Shown here one piece after another: positions 1 through 8,892 of a stretch of 64,000 bases of DNA. The translations under genes were made by a program, and so were the position numbers. How positions within the stretch are numbered: the first letter of the stretch is position 1; every line of letters starts with the position of its first letter. A model generated the notes under the pieces. The model was not told where the DNA came from. It did no database searches and saw only the letters and a list, made by a program, of their open reading frames with translations. The DNA comes from an uncultured Flavihumibacter sp. (lineage in GTDB: Bacteria > Bacteroidota > Bacteroidia > Chitinophagales > Chitinophagaceae), in the NCBI GenBank assembly GCA_902168105.1, contig CABHOY010000038.1, positions 124,001-188,000 of the forward strand. Reading direction: 5' to 3'.

Positions 1-67
1 CTTAAAGATCCAGGGTGGAGCTAAAACAGCGAAAGGTTATATCACGATCATCAGAGACAGAAATTAA
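1..67 (+). CDS. C-terminal tail of a protein cut by the window start (probable T9SS type B sorting end)
   Basis: Only the last 21 codons are present, read from base 2 to the TAA at 65-67. The tail ends in a lysine-glycine-tyrosine-ile-thr-ile-ile-arg stretch, which resembles the last beta strand of the gliding-motility-associated C-terminal (CHU_C) domain that directs proteins to the type IX secretion system. The PorP/SprF gene starts 24 bases downstream, and this pairing of a large CHU_C protein with PorP/SprF is common in Bacteroidota. The body of the protein is outside the window, so its function cannot be stated. Confidence 0.55.
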   Translation, partial: LKIQGGAKTAKGYITIIRDRN

Positions 68-91
68 CCTAACCGGTAATAACTATTTATT

Positions 92-1015
92 ATGAGTTAC
101 AAATCTTATATACGTTCCTTTATTGTCAGCAGCCTCTTTTTGGCTGCTGGCATAAACGAGGCAGACGCACAGTCACTCAGTAATGCACAAGCGCTGCTGG
201 AGCCATCAGGTACCCAATACTTTCAAAACCAGTACCTGGCCAATCCTGCTATGGCGGGATTTGAAAAAGGTCTGCACCTGAATGCGGCCTACCGCCATCA
301 ATGGGGTGGTATCGAAGGTGCTCCGACCACAAAGTTCTTCTCTGCCGACGGTGCAGTAGGGAGCAGAGTGGGTGCAGGCTTACACCTCTTCAATGACGTA
401 GCAGGCCTCATCAACAGAACGCGTGTCGCCATGACCTATGCTTATCATCTGCCGCTTACCAATCCTGATCAGCAACTGCACTTCGGTCTGTCGCTGGCAT
501 GGAACGTACAGCGCATAGATTATAAGAACCTGAACGGCGATATCAACGACCCGTCCGTAAGCGCCTTCAACCGCCGCGACAATTACTTTGAAGCGGAATA
601 CGGTATGGCATATACAGACACCAAGCTGAATATCCAGGCGGCGATCCCGAACGTCAGAAGTCTGTTTACAGGCGATAACAAGGCCGTGGACGGTGGGGGT
701 ATATTCTTTACAGCAGCCTCCTACAGGTTTGCCGTAAATGAAGCGATCAGCTCCATCGAGCCGAAGGTATGTTACCGTGGTGTACGCGGTTACGACAATA
801 TCCTTGATATGGGCGTTAACGTCTCTATCCTGAACGATGTTGCTAACGTAATGGCGATGTACCATACATCAAAGAGCGTAACAGCAGGTATTGGTGTTAA
901 CATCCTGAAAACGGTGGGTATACAGGCAATGTATACTTCACAGACAGGTGGTATCAAGACCTATGTTGACGGCACCTACGAAATAGGCGCTACCGTCAAC
1001 CTCTTCAACAAATAG
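92..1015 (+). CDS. PorP/SprF family type IX secretion membrane protein
   Basis: A 307-aa protein with an N-terminal signal peptide (hydrophobic stretch to about residue 20, cleavage probably after ADA-Q27). The rest is beta-rich with alternating aromatic residues, typical of a small outer-membrane barrel. The motif around residues 41-57, with a 'Tyr-Phe-x-Asn-Gln-Tyr-x-x-Asn-Pro-Ala' pattern, is the hallmark of the PorP/SprF family. Family members are thought to assist secretion or surface anchoring of CHU_C-tailed adhesins by the type IX secretion system. The gene directly follows the end of a probable CHU_C protein, so the two likely form an operon. A strong terminator follows. The family call is secure; which substrate it serves is inferred from position. 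Confidence 0.9.
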   Translation: MSYKSYIRSFIVSSLFLAAGINEADAQSLSNAQALLEPSGTQYFQNQYLANPAMAGFEKGLHLNAAYRHQWGGIEGAPTTKFFSADGAVGSRVGAGLHLFNDVAGLINRTRVAMTYAYHLPLTNPDQQLHFGLSLAWNVQRIDYKNLNGDINDPSVSAFNRRDNYFEAEYGMAYTDTKLNIQAAIPNVRSLFTGDNKAVDGGGIFFTAASYRFAVNEAISSIEPKVCYRGVRGYDNILDMGVNVSILNDVANVMAMYHTSKSVTAGIGVNILKTVGIQAMYTSQTGGIKTYVDGTYEIGATVNLFNK

Positions 1016-1036
1016 GAAGTAAAATCGAATAAAAAA

Positions 1037-1071
1037 GGGCCTGCCTGGTTAATTCCGGGCAGGCTCTTTTT
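1037..1071 (+). terminator. Rho-independent terminator after porP/sprF
   Basis: A GC-rich 12-bp stem (1037-1048 with 1055-1066, a few G-T pairs) closes a six-base AT loop and is followed by a T run. It lies 21 bases after the PorP/SprF stop codon. Confidence 0.85.
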
Positions 1072-1264
1072 ATTATGACCAGTGTCATCGGGGCATATTT
1101 ATAAAAAAGTCTTAATTTTATCCGATGGAATGGAGAATCTATACCTTTTCTAAAATATTTTCACCAATTTGTAAGATTATCAGGTAATTAGTATGCGAAC
1201 AATGTAAGGGGGAATCCCGGGGAAATGCTATGAAGCCTTTAAAAAAAGATTTAGACTGAAAAAT

Positions 1265-2248
1265 ATGAGTAACAAACCGACTGACTTCACGTGGAGTAAT
1301 GAGCCGAACCCACACCATGTTAGAGTAAGACAGATCCTGAAACAACATCCTGAGGTAAAGGAACTTATAGGGAAAAACCCCTATACGATATATATGATCA
1401 TCGGCCTGGTAGCTGCGCAGGTTGGTCTTTCTTACTGGCTACGTGACGCTTCCTGGTGGCTGATCTTCCTGGTAGCTTATGGTGTAGGGGCCTTCATTAG
1501 CCATGCATTATGGGTAATGATCCATGAAACTGCCCACGGACTTATTTTCAAAGGTAAAGCACCGAACCTGTTTGCGGGCATGATCGCAAACTGGCCTCAC
1601 ATATTTCCCAGCTCCGTTTCTTTCCAGCGCTACCACCTGAAGCACCATGCCCATCAGGGGGAGCATGACCTGGATGCTGACCTGCCGGATTTCTGGGAGG
1701 CTGCACTGGTGAGTAACAATCCAGTAAAGAAAGCGCTGTGGTTCCTATTCTTCCCTGTTTTCCAGATCTGCCGTACAGCCAGGCTGAATATCGACCTGCT
1801 GGACCGCTGGATCGTGGTGAACTGGATCGTACAGATCGCATTTGATGTGGCAATAGTGGCCTTCCTCGGTCCTAAAGCCCTGCTGTATATGCTGATCAGT
1901 TTCTTCTTCTCGGTAGGTCTGCACCCATTGGGCGCCCGCTGGATCCAGGAGCACTACCTGACCCTGGACCCTATCCAGGAGACCTACAGTTATTATGGTC
2001 CGCTGAATACAGTGGCTTTTAACGTAGGATTTCACAATGAACACCATGACTTCCCTTCCATTCCATGGAATAAATTGCCACAGATCAAAAGTAAAGCGCC
2101 TGCTTTCTATGATTCCCTGATCTCGCATATGTCATGGACAAAACTGTTCTTCACCTTTATCTTCGATCCTAAATTGTCACTATACTCCCGCGTATTAAGA
2201 AAGGAGAAAGTGAAGATTGCGAAGGAAAGTGAAACAGCAGCAGCTTAA
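1265..2248 (+). CDS. Sphingolipid delta-4 desaturase (DEGS/DES1-like) homologue
   Basis: A 327-aa integral-membrane di-iron desaturase. Three histidine boxes are visible: HETAH (87-91), HLKHH (124-128) and HNEHH (257-261). The N-terminus (residues 9-36: Trp, 'PHHVR', 'ILKQHPEVKELIG') matches the lipid desaturase N-terminal region that is specific to dihydroceramide delta-4 desaturases, and the stretch around 236-264 (ETYSYYGPLN, NVGFHNEHHDFPSIP) is nearly the same as in human DEGS1. Hydrophobic segments lie at about 41-60, 64-85, 155-170 and 183-220. The family desaturates the sphingoid base of dihydroceramide using oxygen and electrons from cytochrome b5-like donors. Bacteroidota make dihydroceramides, so the substrate is available. 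It stands alone between two terminators. Substrate and the position of the double bond are inferred. Confidence 0.88.
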   Translation: MSNKPTDFTWSNEPNPHHVRVRQILKQHPEVKELIGKNPYTIYMIIGLVAAQVGLSYWLRDASWWLIFLVAYGVGAFISHALWVMIHETAHGLIFKGKAPNLFAGMIANWPHIFPSSVSFQRYHLKHHAHQGEHDLDADLPDFWEAALVSNNPVKKALWFLFFPVFQICRTARLNIDLLDRWIVVNWIVQIAFDVAIVAFLGPKALLYMLISFFFSVGLHPLGARWIQEHYLTLDPIQETYSYYGPLNTVAFNVGFHNEHHDFPSIPWNKLPQIKSKAPAFYDSLISHMSWTKLFFTFIFDPKLSLYSRVLRKEKVKIAKESETAAA

Positions 2249-2270
2249 GAATTGACTTTCAGACAGATAT

Positions 2271-2304
2271 AAAAAAAGACGGTCCGTAACGACCGTCTTT
2301 TTTT
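2271..2304. terminator. Bidirectional terminator between convergent genes
   Basis: A perfect 14-bp inverted repeat, A7-GACGGTC (2271-2284) and GACCGTC-T7 (2291-2304), with a six-base loop. The flanking A and T runs serve both strands, ending the desaturase (+) and the heparinase-like gene (-). Confidence 0.93.
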
Positions 2305-2316
2305 ATGGTGTAATGC

Positions 2317-4260
2317 TTATAACTGCCTGATGATGAATTCATGACGACCGCTTCTATACTCTCCTTTACGTTGCAATAACAGGCGGGTGATAGGTCGGCG
2401 GGACCAGTTATCCGTCAGCCGTTTTTCGTCCGGATCACTGCAGTCTATCAGCTCTTTTTTTACGCTCCAGGTACCGGCGTCGTATTCCAGCACTACCGGC
2501 CGCTCGCCCGGAATATTGAACCGGATAAGGCCTTGTTGCAGGTCAACCGGGCACACCGTCATGAACGTCTGTGTCAGCTCCCTGCCTGCTGCCGTTAGCG
2601 TAAAATCATCCGTAACGGTTACCCTGTCCAACTGCCGATCCATTTTCACATCCCGTATCCATTGACTAACGCCCGCTTCGGGGGGATAGGCGCCTGCTAT
2701 ATCCATATGTAATGTGGCGCTGTTGCCATCCTTTCGGTATTGTACCTCCCGGGCTCCGAATTTCCTGCCCGCCATTTGCTGCACACCATTGATCACAGGC
2801 AGGTTATGATAAGCGGAACTGTTGTACCACAACTGATATCTTTCCTTCGAAAAAGTCTTTGCCGTATAGGTGCCCAAACCCACGTCTATAATAACCGGCT
2901 GCCCGGATGCATATACGATAAAATCGCCTACGTCATTGTGGTTATGACTTTCGCCATTGTGGCCGCCATGAGTGGCTACGAATAATCCTTTATCTGTCCT
3001 GGCCGCCATTAACTGGATACTTTCCAGCCATACATCGGGGATAACGGGATCCTGCCCACGGCTATTTGAACAGTCAGTCCAGACCTGCATATTGAAAAGC
3101 ATACGGGGCTTGGCAAAATCTCCCGAGATAGGTGTATGTATGGGATAGCGATGAAAAGCCCAGGCGCCGAAGCTCGTCATGGTCGTATCCTGCATAGCCC
3201 GTCCCATCCGGTAAAGCAAAAGCCCATCTGTACTGATCACGGGAGAAGCGTCGGCCACATTGATATAATAGCTACCGGCAATATGCAATTTATAGATATA
3301 GGCAGCCATATTCCCAATAACCGGCGCATCATAGATCTTCAGCTTACCTGCTGTCGCGCTTTCCAGGACCGTCAGGGCGTCAAATACCCTTCCCGCAGCT
3401 CCGGACCAGTAAACGGGCCCCTCATCTATAGCACCATCATCACCAATAAAGTTGATATAATGATCAAGCAAGTGCATTGCATGTTCCAGTTCACCGATAC
3501 GACGCTGGGGATCTTTTTCCAGTAACAGCAAACTGGTCATCCAGTTACTGATCACCCAGGGGTTCCAGTTATTGATGGGATATTCTTTTGTGCCCTTCTT
3601 CAGGTAGAAATAGCGATCGCTGTCTTTTTCCAGCGGTGTCAGCATTCTTTTGTTCACTTCATAGTAGATGCGTTTACGTAAAAGCAGGGAGTACTTATCC
3701 AGGCGATCGCCCAGCAGGTAATCGGCCAGGGCTAGCACGGTAGCAGTTTCACTGACGAAGAGGTCTACAGAAGGATCTTCTACATCTACCAGGTCTATTC
3801 CCGCTTTCTGGAGATACAGGTGACCCGGGGCTCCCCAGTAACTTTCTTCACATATGGACCAGATACCGTTGATAACGGCGTTCAGGAAACGGCCTTTCTG
3901 CTCAATAGATTCGGCCACCGCCATGGTGAACAGCTGGTCCCGTTTTCTGAAAGAGATCTCTTCATAACGTGAACGGTCGCCGTTCTTTTGGTATTCCATC
4001 ATCATCGTGACCGGAATAGCTACAAAGGGGATCTTCAGGTATCCTTCCGCCTGTCTTATAATACTCTGCCGAACAGAGTCAGGCAGGGCTTTCTGCCATG
4101 CGGCGGCACTTACGGGGAAAGGATGCCATTCCCCCGGAGCCAACAAGGCAGCGGCGATCTCCTGCCGGGTGAATCTGCTTAACAGGTTACGGGGTGTTGA
4201 CTGCGCTGTTAACTGGTCGGACAATGATATGAACAGCAGCAGGGATAAAATATACTTCAT
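2317..4260 (-). CDS. Heparinase II/III family protein (polysaccharide lyase-like), secreted
   Basis: A 647-aa protein with a signal peptide (residues 1-19, cleavage near LTAQ-S). The N-terminal two thirds is helical, in the manner of the alpha/alpha toroid of heparinase II/III enzymes. At about residues 430-450 lies a His-rich segment (HGGHNGESHNHNDVGDF) that matches the conserved heparinase II/III beta-sandwich motif, where His residues bind metal and take part in catalysis. Members cleave uronic-acid-containing polysaccharides by beta-elimination; the substrate cannot be read from the sequence. No SusC/SusD pair is adjacent. It shares a bidirectional terminator with the convergent desaturase gene. 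Confidence 0.82.
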   Translation of the reverse strand: MKYILSLLLFISLSDQLTAQSTPRNLLSRFTRQEIAAALLAPGEWHPFPVSAAAWQKALPDSVRQSIIRQAEGYLKIPFVAIPVTMMMEYQKNGDRSRYEEISFRKRDQLFTMAVAESIEQKGRFLNAVINGIWSICEESYWGAPGHLYLQKAGIDLVDVEDPSVDLFVSETATVLALADYLLGDRLDKYSLLLRKRIYYEVNKRMLTPLEKDSDRYFYLKKGTKEYPINNWNPWVISNWMTSLLLLEKDPQRRIGELEHAMHLLDHYINFIGDDGAIDEGPVYWSGAAGRVFDALTVLESATAGKLKIYDAPVIGNMAAYIYKLHIAGSYYINVADASPVISTDGLLLYRMGRAMQDTTMTSFGAWAFHRYPIHTPISGDFAKPRMLFNMQVWTDCSNSRGQDPVIPDVWLESIQLMAARTDKGLFVATHGGHNGESHNHNDVGDFIVYASGQPVIIDVGLGTYTAKTFSKERYQLWYNSSAYHNLPVINGVQQMAGRKFGAREVQYRKDGNSATLHMDIAGAYPPEAGVSQWIRDVKMDRQLDRVTVTDDFTLTAAGRELTQTFMTVCPVDLQQGLIRFNIPGERPVVLEYDAGTWSVKKELIDCSDPDEKRLTDNWSRRPITRLLLQRKGEYRSGRHEFIIRQL

Positions 4261-4414
4261 TGAGTGATTGCGGATTTAAGACCTATAGGGGCGTTTATTC
4301 ATCAAATATAAGCTTTGCGCTCACCATTTATTCGCTTAGCAACAGGTCGTCCTTTCTGAACGACAGGAAACGCCTGTTTACCGATTCAGCCGGAAGCAAT
4401 GACGTCTGTGCAGG

Positions 4415-4422
4415 TAACTTTG
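4415..4422 (+). promoter_or_regulatory. Bacteroidota-type -7 promoter element
   Basis: TAACTTTG matches the TAnnTTTG -7 consensus and lies 35 bases before the start codon of the 4458 gene. No good TTTG -33 box is seen at the usual spacing. Confidence 0.5.
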
Positions 4423-4457
4423 TATCGTAATCTCAAAGAAACACTAAACATAAGGTC

Positions 4458-4994
4458 ATGAAAAAGATTTTTCTTGCGGCAGGAGTGCTGATCATGTCAG
4501 CCAACATAACATTCGCACATACAATAGAAGGCAATAAAAAAACGAAGGCGGAAAGGAAGGAAATACGTAAAGAAAATAACGATGAGGTGAGCTCTTTCAC
4601 AAAGACACAATTTTATGAAGATTTCCCAGCGGCGACAGATATACGTTACCAGAGAACAAGCCATTTCGACGAAGTTTCTTTTGTATCGGGTAACGATAGT
4701 CTGACGGCTTATTATGATATACACAGTACCCTGGTTGGTACAACACAGAATAAATCATTTGCAGATCTGCCGGAGAGCGCACAACGTAATATTGAAAAGA
4801 GATACAGCGACTACCAGGTTGGAAGAGTATTCAAGTACGACGACAATGAAAACAACGAAATCGATCTGACCATGTTTGACATGGCATTCGACGGTGCTGA
4901 TAACTATTTTGTAGAATTAAAGAAGAACAGTGAAACAATCGTAGTTAAGGTTGATATGGTCGGGAATGTATCCTTCTATAAGACCATCATGTGA
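4458..4994 (+). CDS. Secreted PepSY/BLIP-like protein of unknown function
   Basis: A 178-aa protein with a clear signal peptide (residues 1-20, ending ITFA-H). After a charged Lys/Glu/Asn linker (25-45) the mature part begins 'F..DFPAATDIRY', followed by alternating strands and the pattern of a short beta-sheet domain seen in Bacteroidota PepSY-like (beta-lactamase-inhibitor-like) proteins. These are usually periplasmic; their ligands are not known. The gene is monocistronic, with a -7 element upstream and a strong terminator downstream. Confidence 0.6.
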   Translation: MKKIFLAAGVLIMSANITFAHTIEGNKKTKAERKEIRKENNDEVSSFTKTQFYEDFPAATDIRYQRTSHFDEVSFVSGNDSLTAYYDIHSTLVGTTQNKSFADLPESAQRNIEKRYSDYQVGRVFKYDDNENNEIDLTMFDMAFDGADNYFVELKKNSETIVVKVDMVGNVSFYKTIM

Positions 4995-5000
4995 TGAATT

Positions 5001-5029
5001 AAAAGGGCGATCGTTTGATCGCCTTTTTT
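5001..5029 (+). terminator. Rho-independent terminator
   Basis: Stem GGCGATC (5006-5012) / GATCGCC (5017-5023) with a GTTT loop, an A run before it and six Ts after it. It ends the 4458 gene and also serves the convergent glycosyltransferase gene. Confidence 0.9.
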
Positions 5030-5032
5030 CAT

Positions 5033-6163
5033 TTAACCCGTTATAAGTATAAGTTCTCCATGTTCTTTCTCAGATAGACTTTCCACAAAGATCTCAGACA
5101 CTTCGCTGATAAAATAAACAGGATCTTTCTTTACAAATTCCCTGGAAGGATCGTCCGGATATATAAGTTGTTCCTTAAAAGGAAAGTTATTACCGATAAT
5201 ATCTTCAGTTGGCCGGTTTCCTCTTAACAGCAGTGGCAGTCCGTGTTCCAGCATAGCCATTGCAGAACCGCTTTTCCCGAACAGCGTATAATCTGCTCTT
5301 GAAATACCGATATCAGCGCCGAGCAAATGATTGGAAATAGATTCCTCTGACAGGAACCCACAATCAATTACATGCTCTTCGCCGAATGCACGACGGGAAA
5401 TATCAAGCGCCTTTTCTTTATAATGTCCACCGTTGCCGATGATCTCCAGGCATACGGTTTTACCTGTCTTCTCTCCTATTCCCGTCAGAAAATCCACCTG
5501 CCGTTTATAATCATCCAGCGCACCGGTGAAAGAGCCAAAGTGAATAGCAGTAATGTTATCTGATTGCCGTGTATCCTCCCGGATCGCACCGGTGACGGGA
5601 ATATTACTGAACAACGGAATAAGGTTCACTTCTTTCCATCCCAGGTTCTTCTTATAAATACCGATAGAGGTTGTAACAGATTCAGGATTGATGGCGGCCA
5701 GCATCTGCCTGATGATCACTTTCTGCATCAGGCCGAGTATTTTCAGTTTAAAAGTGCTGTACCCATAAAGTCCCACCCAGAGTTCATGGAACATAAAGTG
5801 CCACTTGATGTTGCTGCCTAAACTTTTTAAATGTTTGCCGAAGGTAAAAGGGAGTCCTCTTTTCTCGAAAGAGAAAGGTACATATTGCAGACTTACCCAT
5901 TCAGGTCCAAACTTCCTGATATAGTCGCCTGCGTGGGAAAAGCGTTCCCTTTCATCCATTGAAGCCGGTATACGGAGTACGGGGACGTCAATACCATTGC
6001 TATTTTGTAAACCACTGTACAGCGAGGTTATTACTCTGTCTTTGAGGGCTATTATTACTACTTCATGCGATTTCCGGATTAACTCACATGCCAAGCGTCT
6101 TGAATAATCGCCCACACCATCCCGACCAGGCTCCAGTGAACCACATAGAAAAGCTACTTTCAC
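5033..6163 (-). CDS. Glycosyltransferase family 4/group 1 protein
   Basis: A 376-aa GT-B-type protein. The start is a GTG codon; the first residues (MKVAFLCGSLEPGRDGVGDYSRRLA) are the normal N-terminal strand and glycine-rich loop of GT4 enzymes, which supports this start. The C-terminal half holds 'HFGSF' (about 209-213) and a glutamate-containing 'GKSGSAMAMLEHGLP' segment (about 297-311) that corresponds to the nucleotide-sugar binding EX7E-like region. No membrane segment is seen. It probably transfers a sugar from a nucleotide-sugar donor to a lipid or glycan acceptor; no partner genes identify the product. Confidence 0.75.
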   Translation of the reverse strand: MKVAFLCGSLEPGRDGVGDYSRRLACELIRKSHEVVIIALKDRVITSLYSGLQNSNGIDVPVLRIPASMDERERFSHAGDYIRKFGPEWVSLQYVPFSFEKRGLPFTFGKHLKSLGSNIKWHFMFHELWVGLYGYSTFKLKILGLMQKVIIRQMLAAINPESVTTSIGIYKKNLGWKEVNLIPLFSNIPVTGAIREDTRQSDNITAIHFGSFTGALDDYKRQVDFLTGIGEKTGKTVCLEIIGNGGHYKEKALDISRRAFGEEHVIDCGFLSEESISNHLLGADIGISRADYTLFGKSGSAMAMLEHGLPLLLRGNRPTEDIIGNNFPFKEQLIYPDDPSREFVKKDPVYFISEVSEIFVESLSEKEHGELILITG

Positions 6164-6492
6164 GGTATAATGTTCTTACTGGTTAATAAAATGGGAAATC
6201 CTTCCAAACCTCTCCTTCCTGCTTTAAGTATATGTCTTCCATAAGTTAGTGTAACCTGTCAAATTATATAAATCTGGCAGGCGTAGGCATAGTTATACTA
6301 ACAACCTTAAACAAGTAAGAAGTGGAAAATTGGATAGGCAAAGACAAGAGGGGTACCGCCTTATGAATTGTAAGGAATCACTATTTATTTATAAAAATAT
6401 ATTTTCTTTTTATCCACAGGGGACTGCGGGCACAACATATTAACATTGATACACATGTTATTATCTACTGAAACCAGTAGGAAACGGCTTTA
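6164..6492. other. Intergenic stretch, nothing recognised
   Basis: AT-rich spacer between two minus-strand genes. I see no tRNA, convincing hairpin, repeat or reading frame with coding character. Control elements for the glycosyltransferase are expected at its high-coordinate side but no clear -33/-7 pair is visible. Confidence 0.5.
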
Positions 6493-7020
6493 TCATCTCC
6501 GGATGATCGCTGTGTAAAGATTGGCATTGCCATACACGGAAGATCTTTCACCTATCATCTCAATATGTTGATAGCCGTGCGCCTTAAACAGCTTTTCCAG
6601 TGAAGGATAACTTAACGGATAAGGGACCCATGTAGGCACGGGTTTGTCTGTATTATATTCAACAAGAAGTAGTCTTCCATTTGGGCGGAGGCATCTTCCG
6701 ATCCTTTCAATAAAGACTGATTGTTCTTTGACATAATGCAATGCATTTGCCATAACGATCCCGTCCAGTTGTTCAAAAGGCAATTCCTCTTTTACAAAAT
6801 CAAGTTCCTGTGTTTTCACCTGTATGCCTGCAGGAACAGGTATTTTCAGGTCCGCAGGTATGTCTTTATCTACTGCATGGATCACACTACCGGGTTGTAA
6901 GTAATGTGCAAGTGCGGTTGTAAATGTACCTGAGCCACAGCCGAGATCAGCCCAGTCAGATGGTCCTGCTATTGATAATTCCTTGTGCCTGATAAATTGA
7001 ATCGCATCTTCCGTTCTCAT
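6493..7020 (-). CDS. Class I SAM-dependent methyltransferase
   Basis: A 175-aa protein when read from the ATG at 7020. The SAM-binding motif I, 'DWADLGCGSGTFT', begins near residue 22, followed by an acidic loop ('VDKD') and motif IV-like 'DGIVMANALHYV'. The substrate is unknown. In-frame upstream starts exist at 7083 and 7125, but those would lie inside the 3' end of the GH13 gene. The 7020 ATG is preceded by TACCTTGC, close to a -7 box, and starts just before the methyltransferase fold. It follows the GH13 gene by 34 bases on the same strand, so co-transcription is also possible. Confidence 0.75.
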   Translation of the reverse strand: MRTEDAIQFIRHKELSIAGPSDWADLGCGSGTFTTALAHYLQPGSVIHAVDKDIPADLKIPVPAGIQVKTQELDFVKEELPFEQLDGIVMANALHYVKEQSVFIERIGRCLRPNGRLLLVEYNTDKPVPTWVPYPLSYPSLEKLFKAHGYQHIEMIGERSSVYGNANLYTAIIRR

Positions 7021-7054
7021 GTTTTGCAAGGTAAATAATTTTGGATAGATGGGG

Positions 7055-8677
7055 TCACCCTGCCCGGAACCAACGGTAACCATAAGCCTCAAGCGTGATC
7101 GTGTGCCGCCCCCGGTCATCAACAACGCTTTCGATGTTGTTTATCAGGTCTACCAATCTGTTTGCTCCTGCGTTCTTTGCGAGTATCACAATTTCCTGCG
7201 GCTTTTCAGAAAAGTTATGCCATATAAACAGCGACTGGCCTTTCCACTGATAACACATACCCAGAATATGATCAAAGTCTGTTTGCAATATCTCCCATTG
7301 CCCGAAACCTATTTCTGTACATTCCCTTCTCAAACGGATCAGGGACGTCATCCAGTTCAGCAGGGAACCGGGGTCCCGTCTTTGAGTCTCTACATTGATG
7401 TGTGTATAGGAATAGTAACCATCGTCAATTACCGGATGAATGAGTTTATCCGCTTTTGAAAACCCCGCCTGATATTCTCCTGACCATTGCATAGGCGTCC
7501 TTACACTATTTCTGTCATCAAGCGCAAGGTTATCTCCCATTCCTATTTCATCGCCGTATCTTAAAACGGGCGTACCGGGCAACGAAAACATCAGGCTATA
7601 AGCAAGTTCATTCTGCTGCCGGCTTCCCAGCATAGGAGCCAGCCTGCGGCGGATGCCCCGGAAGTATAACTGCATATTCTCGTCAGGGGCGAAACGGGCA
7701 AAGACCTCGTCTCTTTCGGCTTCACTTAATCTTCCCAGATCAAGCTCGTCATGATTACGCAGGAAATGGGCCCATTGGGCTGTAGATGGTTCTATCCTGG
7801 TAGCTTCCAGAGCTTTGATCAGTGGTGTGGTATTGGTCGTGGCCAGGGCATAAAATGCATACTGGTTCACGAAGAAGTTAAACATCAGGTGAATACCGTC
7901 ATGCTGATCTCCAAAATATCTCATGGAATCTTTAGGCAATACATTTGCCTCTCCGAGTAGTACGGCATCGCCTTTACGCCATTGCAGGAATTTGCGCATC
8001 TCTTTGAGGTAGTCATAGTTCATCGTGGATTTCTTCTTACCTGGTGCGGGCGACTCCAGGATAAAAGGAACGGCATCCACGCGAAAGCCGGCAACACCTA
8101 ACTGGAGCCAATATCCCATAATGCGGAATATTTCCTCCCTGACTGCAGGATTATCTGTATTAAGGTCTGGCTCAAACGCATGAAATCGGTGAAAGTAGTA
8201 GCTATGGCTTTGTTTATCCAATGTCCAGGTAGCTTCCTGTACACCGGGGAAGACCATGCCCTCATCCCAGTCTGACGGCTTTTTATCTGACCATACATAC
8301 CAATCCCGCCTTGGATTATCTTTGGAAGATCTTGCTTCAACGAACCATGGATGTTTGTCTGACGTATGATTTACAACCAGGTCAATAATCACCTTTATGC
8401 CCAGCTGATTGGCCCTGTGCATAAAATCCACGAATTCCCCGCTGGAACCATGTCTCGGATCAACGCCGTAATAGTCCTGGATGTCGTAGCCGTTGTCTTT
8501 ATTGGGTGTAGGCTGAAAAGGTGCCAACCATACCGTATCTATTCCCATTGCGTGGAGGTAATCAAGACGGTCACAAAGTCCGGCAAAGTCGCCGGTGCCA
8601 TCGCTGTTAGCATCCATGAATGTTTCCAGATCAAGGCTGTAAATAACTGAATTCTTATACCAGAGGTCTTCCATCAT
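7055..8677 (-). CDS. GH13 alpha-amylase family enzyme, trehalose synthase-like
   Basis: A 540-aa (beta/alpha)8-barrel enzyme. The four GH13 regions are visible: DLVVNH (99-104), GFRVDAVPF with nucleophile D201, LLGEANV with acid/base E243, and RNHDE with D310. The N-terminus (WYKNSVIYSLDLETFMDANSDGTGDFAGL) is typical of trehalose synthase and related maltose glucosyltransferases; the length fits a single-domain form without the fused maltokinase. There is no signal peptide, so it acts in the cytoplasm, probably on maltose, trehalose or short alpha-glucans. Two ATGs in tandem open the frame. Precise specificity within GH13 is not certain. Confidence 0.82.
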   Translation of the reverse strand: MMEDLWYKNSVIYSLDLETFMDANSDGTGDFAGLCDRLDYLHAMGIDTVWLAPFQPTPNKDNGYDIQDYYGVDPRHGSSGEFVDFMHRANQLGIKVIIDLVVNHTSDKHPWFVEARSSKDNPRRDWYVWSDKKPSDWDEGMVFPGVQEATWTLDKQSHSYYFHRFHAFEPDLNTDNPAVREEIFRIMGYWLQLGVAGFRVDAVPFILESPAPGKKKSTMNYDYLKEMRKFLQWRKGDAVLLGEANVLPKDSMRYFGDQHDGIHLMFNFFVNQYAFYALATTNTTPLIKALEATRIEPSTAQWAHFLRNHDELDLGRLSEAERDEVFARFAPDENMQLYFRGIRRRLAPMLGSRQQNELAYSLMFSLPGTPVLRYGDEIGMGDNLALDDRNSVRTPMQWSGEYQAGFSKADKLIHPVIDDGYYSYTHINVETQRRDPGSLLNWMTSLIRLRRECTEIGFGQWEILQTDFDHILGMCYQWKGQSLFIWHNFSEKPQEIVILAKNAGANRLVDLINNIESVVDDRGRHTITLEAYGYRWFRAG

Positions 8678-8892
8678 TATCTAAAGTGTTTGACAAGACA
8701 GAGATAAACAAAAGCAATGCCTGAATAGGGCGGCCGGCTCTGTCCGTTTCCGGCCAGGAAAATGTGCGTATGTGAACAGTACGGCCAGTCCGGACAATTG
8801 CAGATCAGCCATAGCAAAGGTTCTATGTGAATGGCAATCTTTTTGTTCCTATCTTCCGAATAATAAGATCGCCTTTATAATACCGACACATT

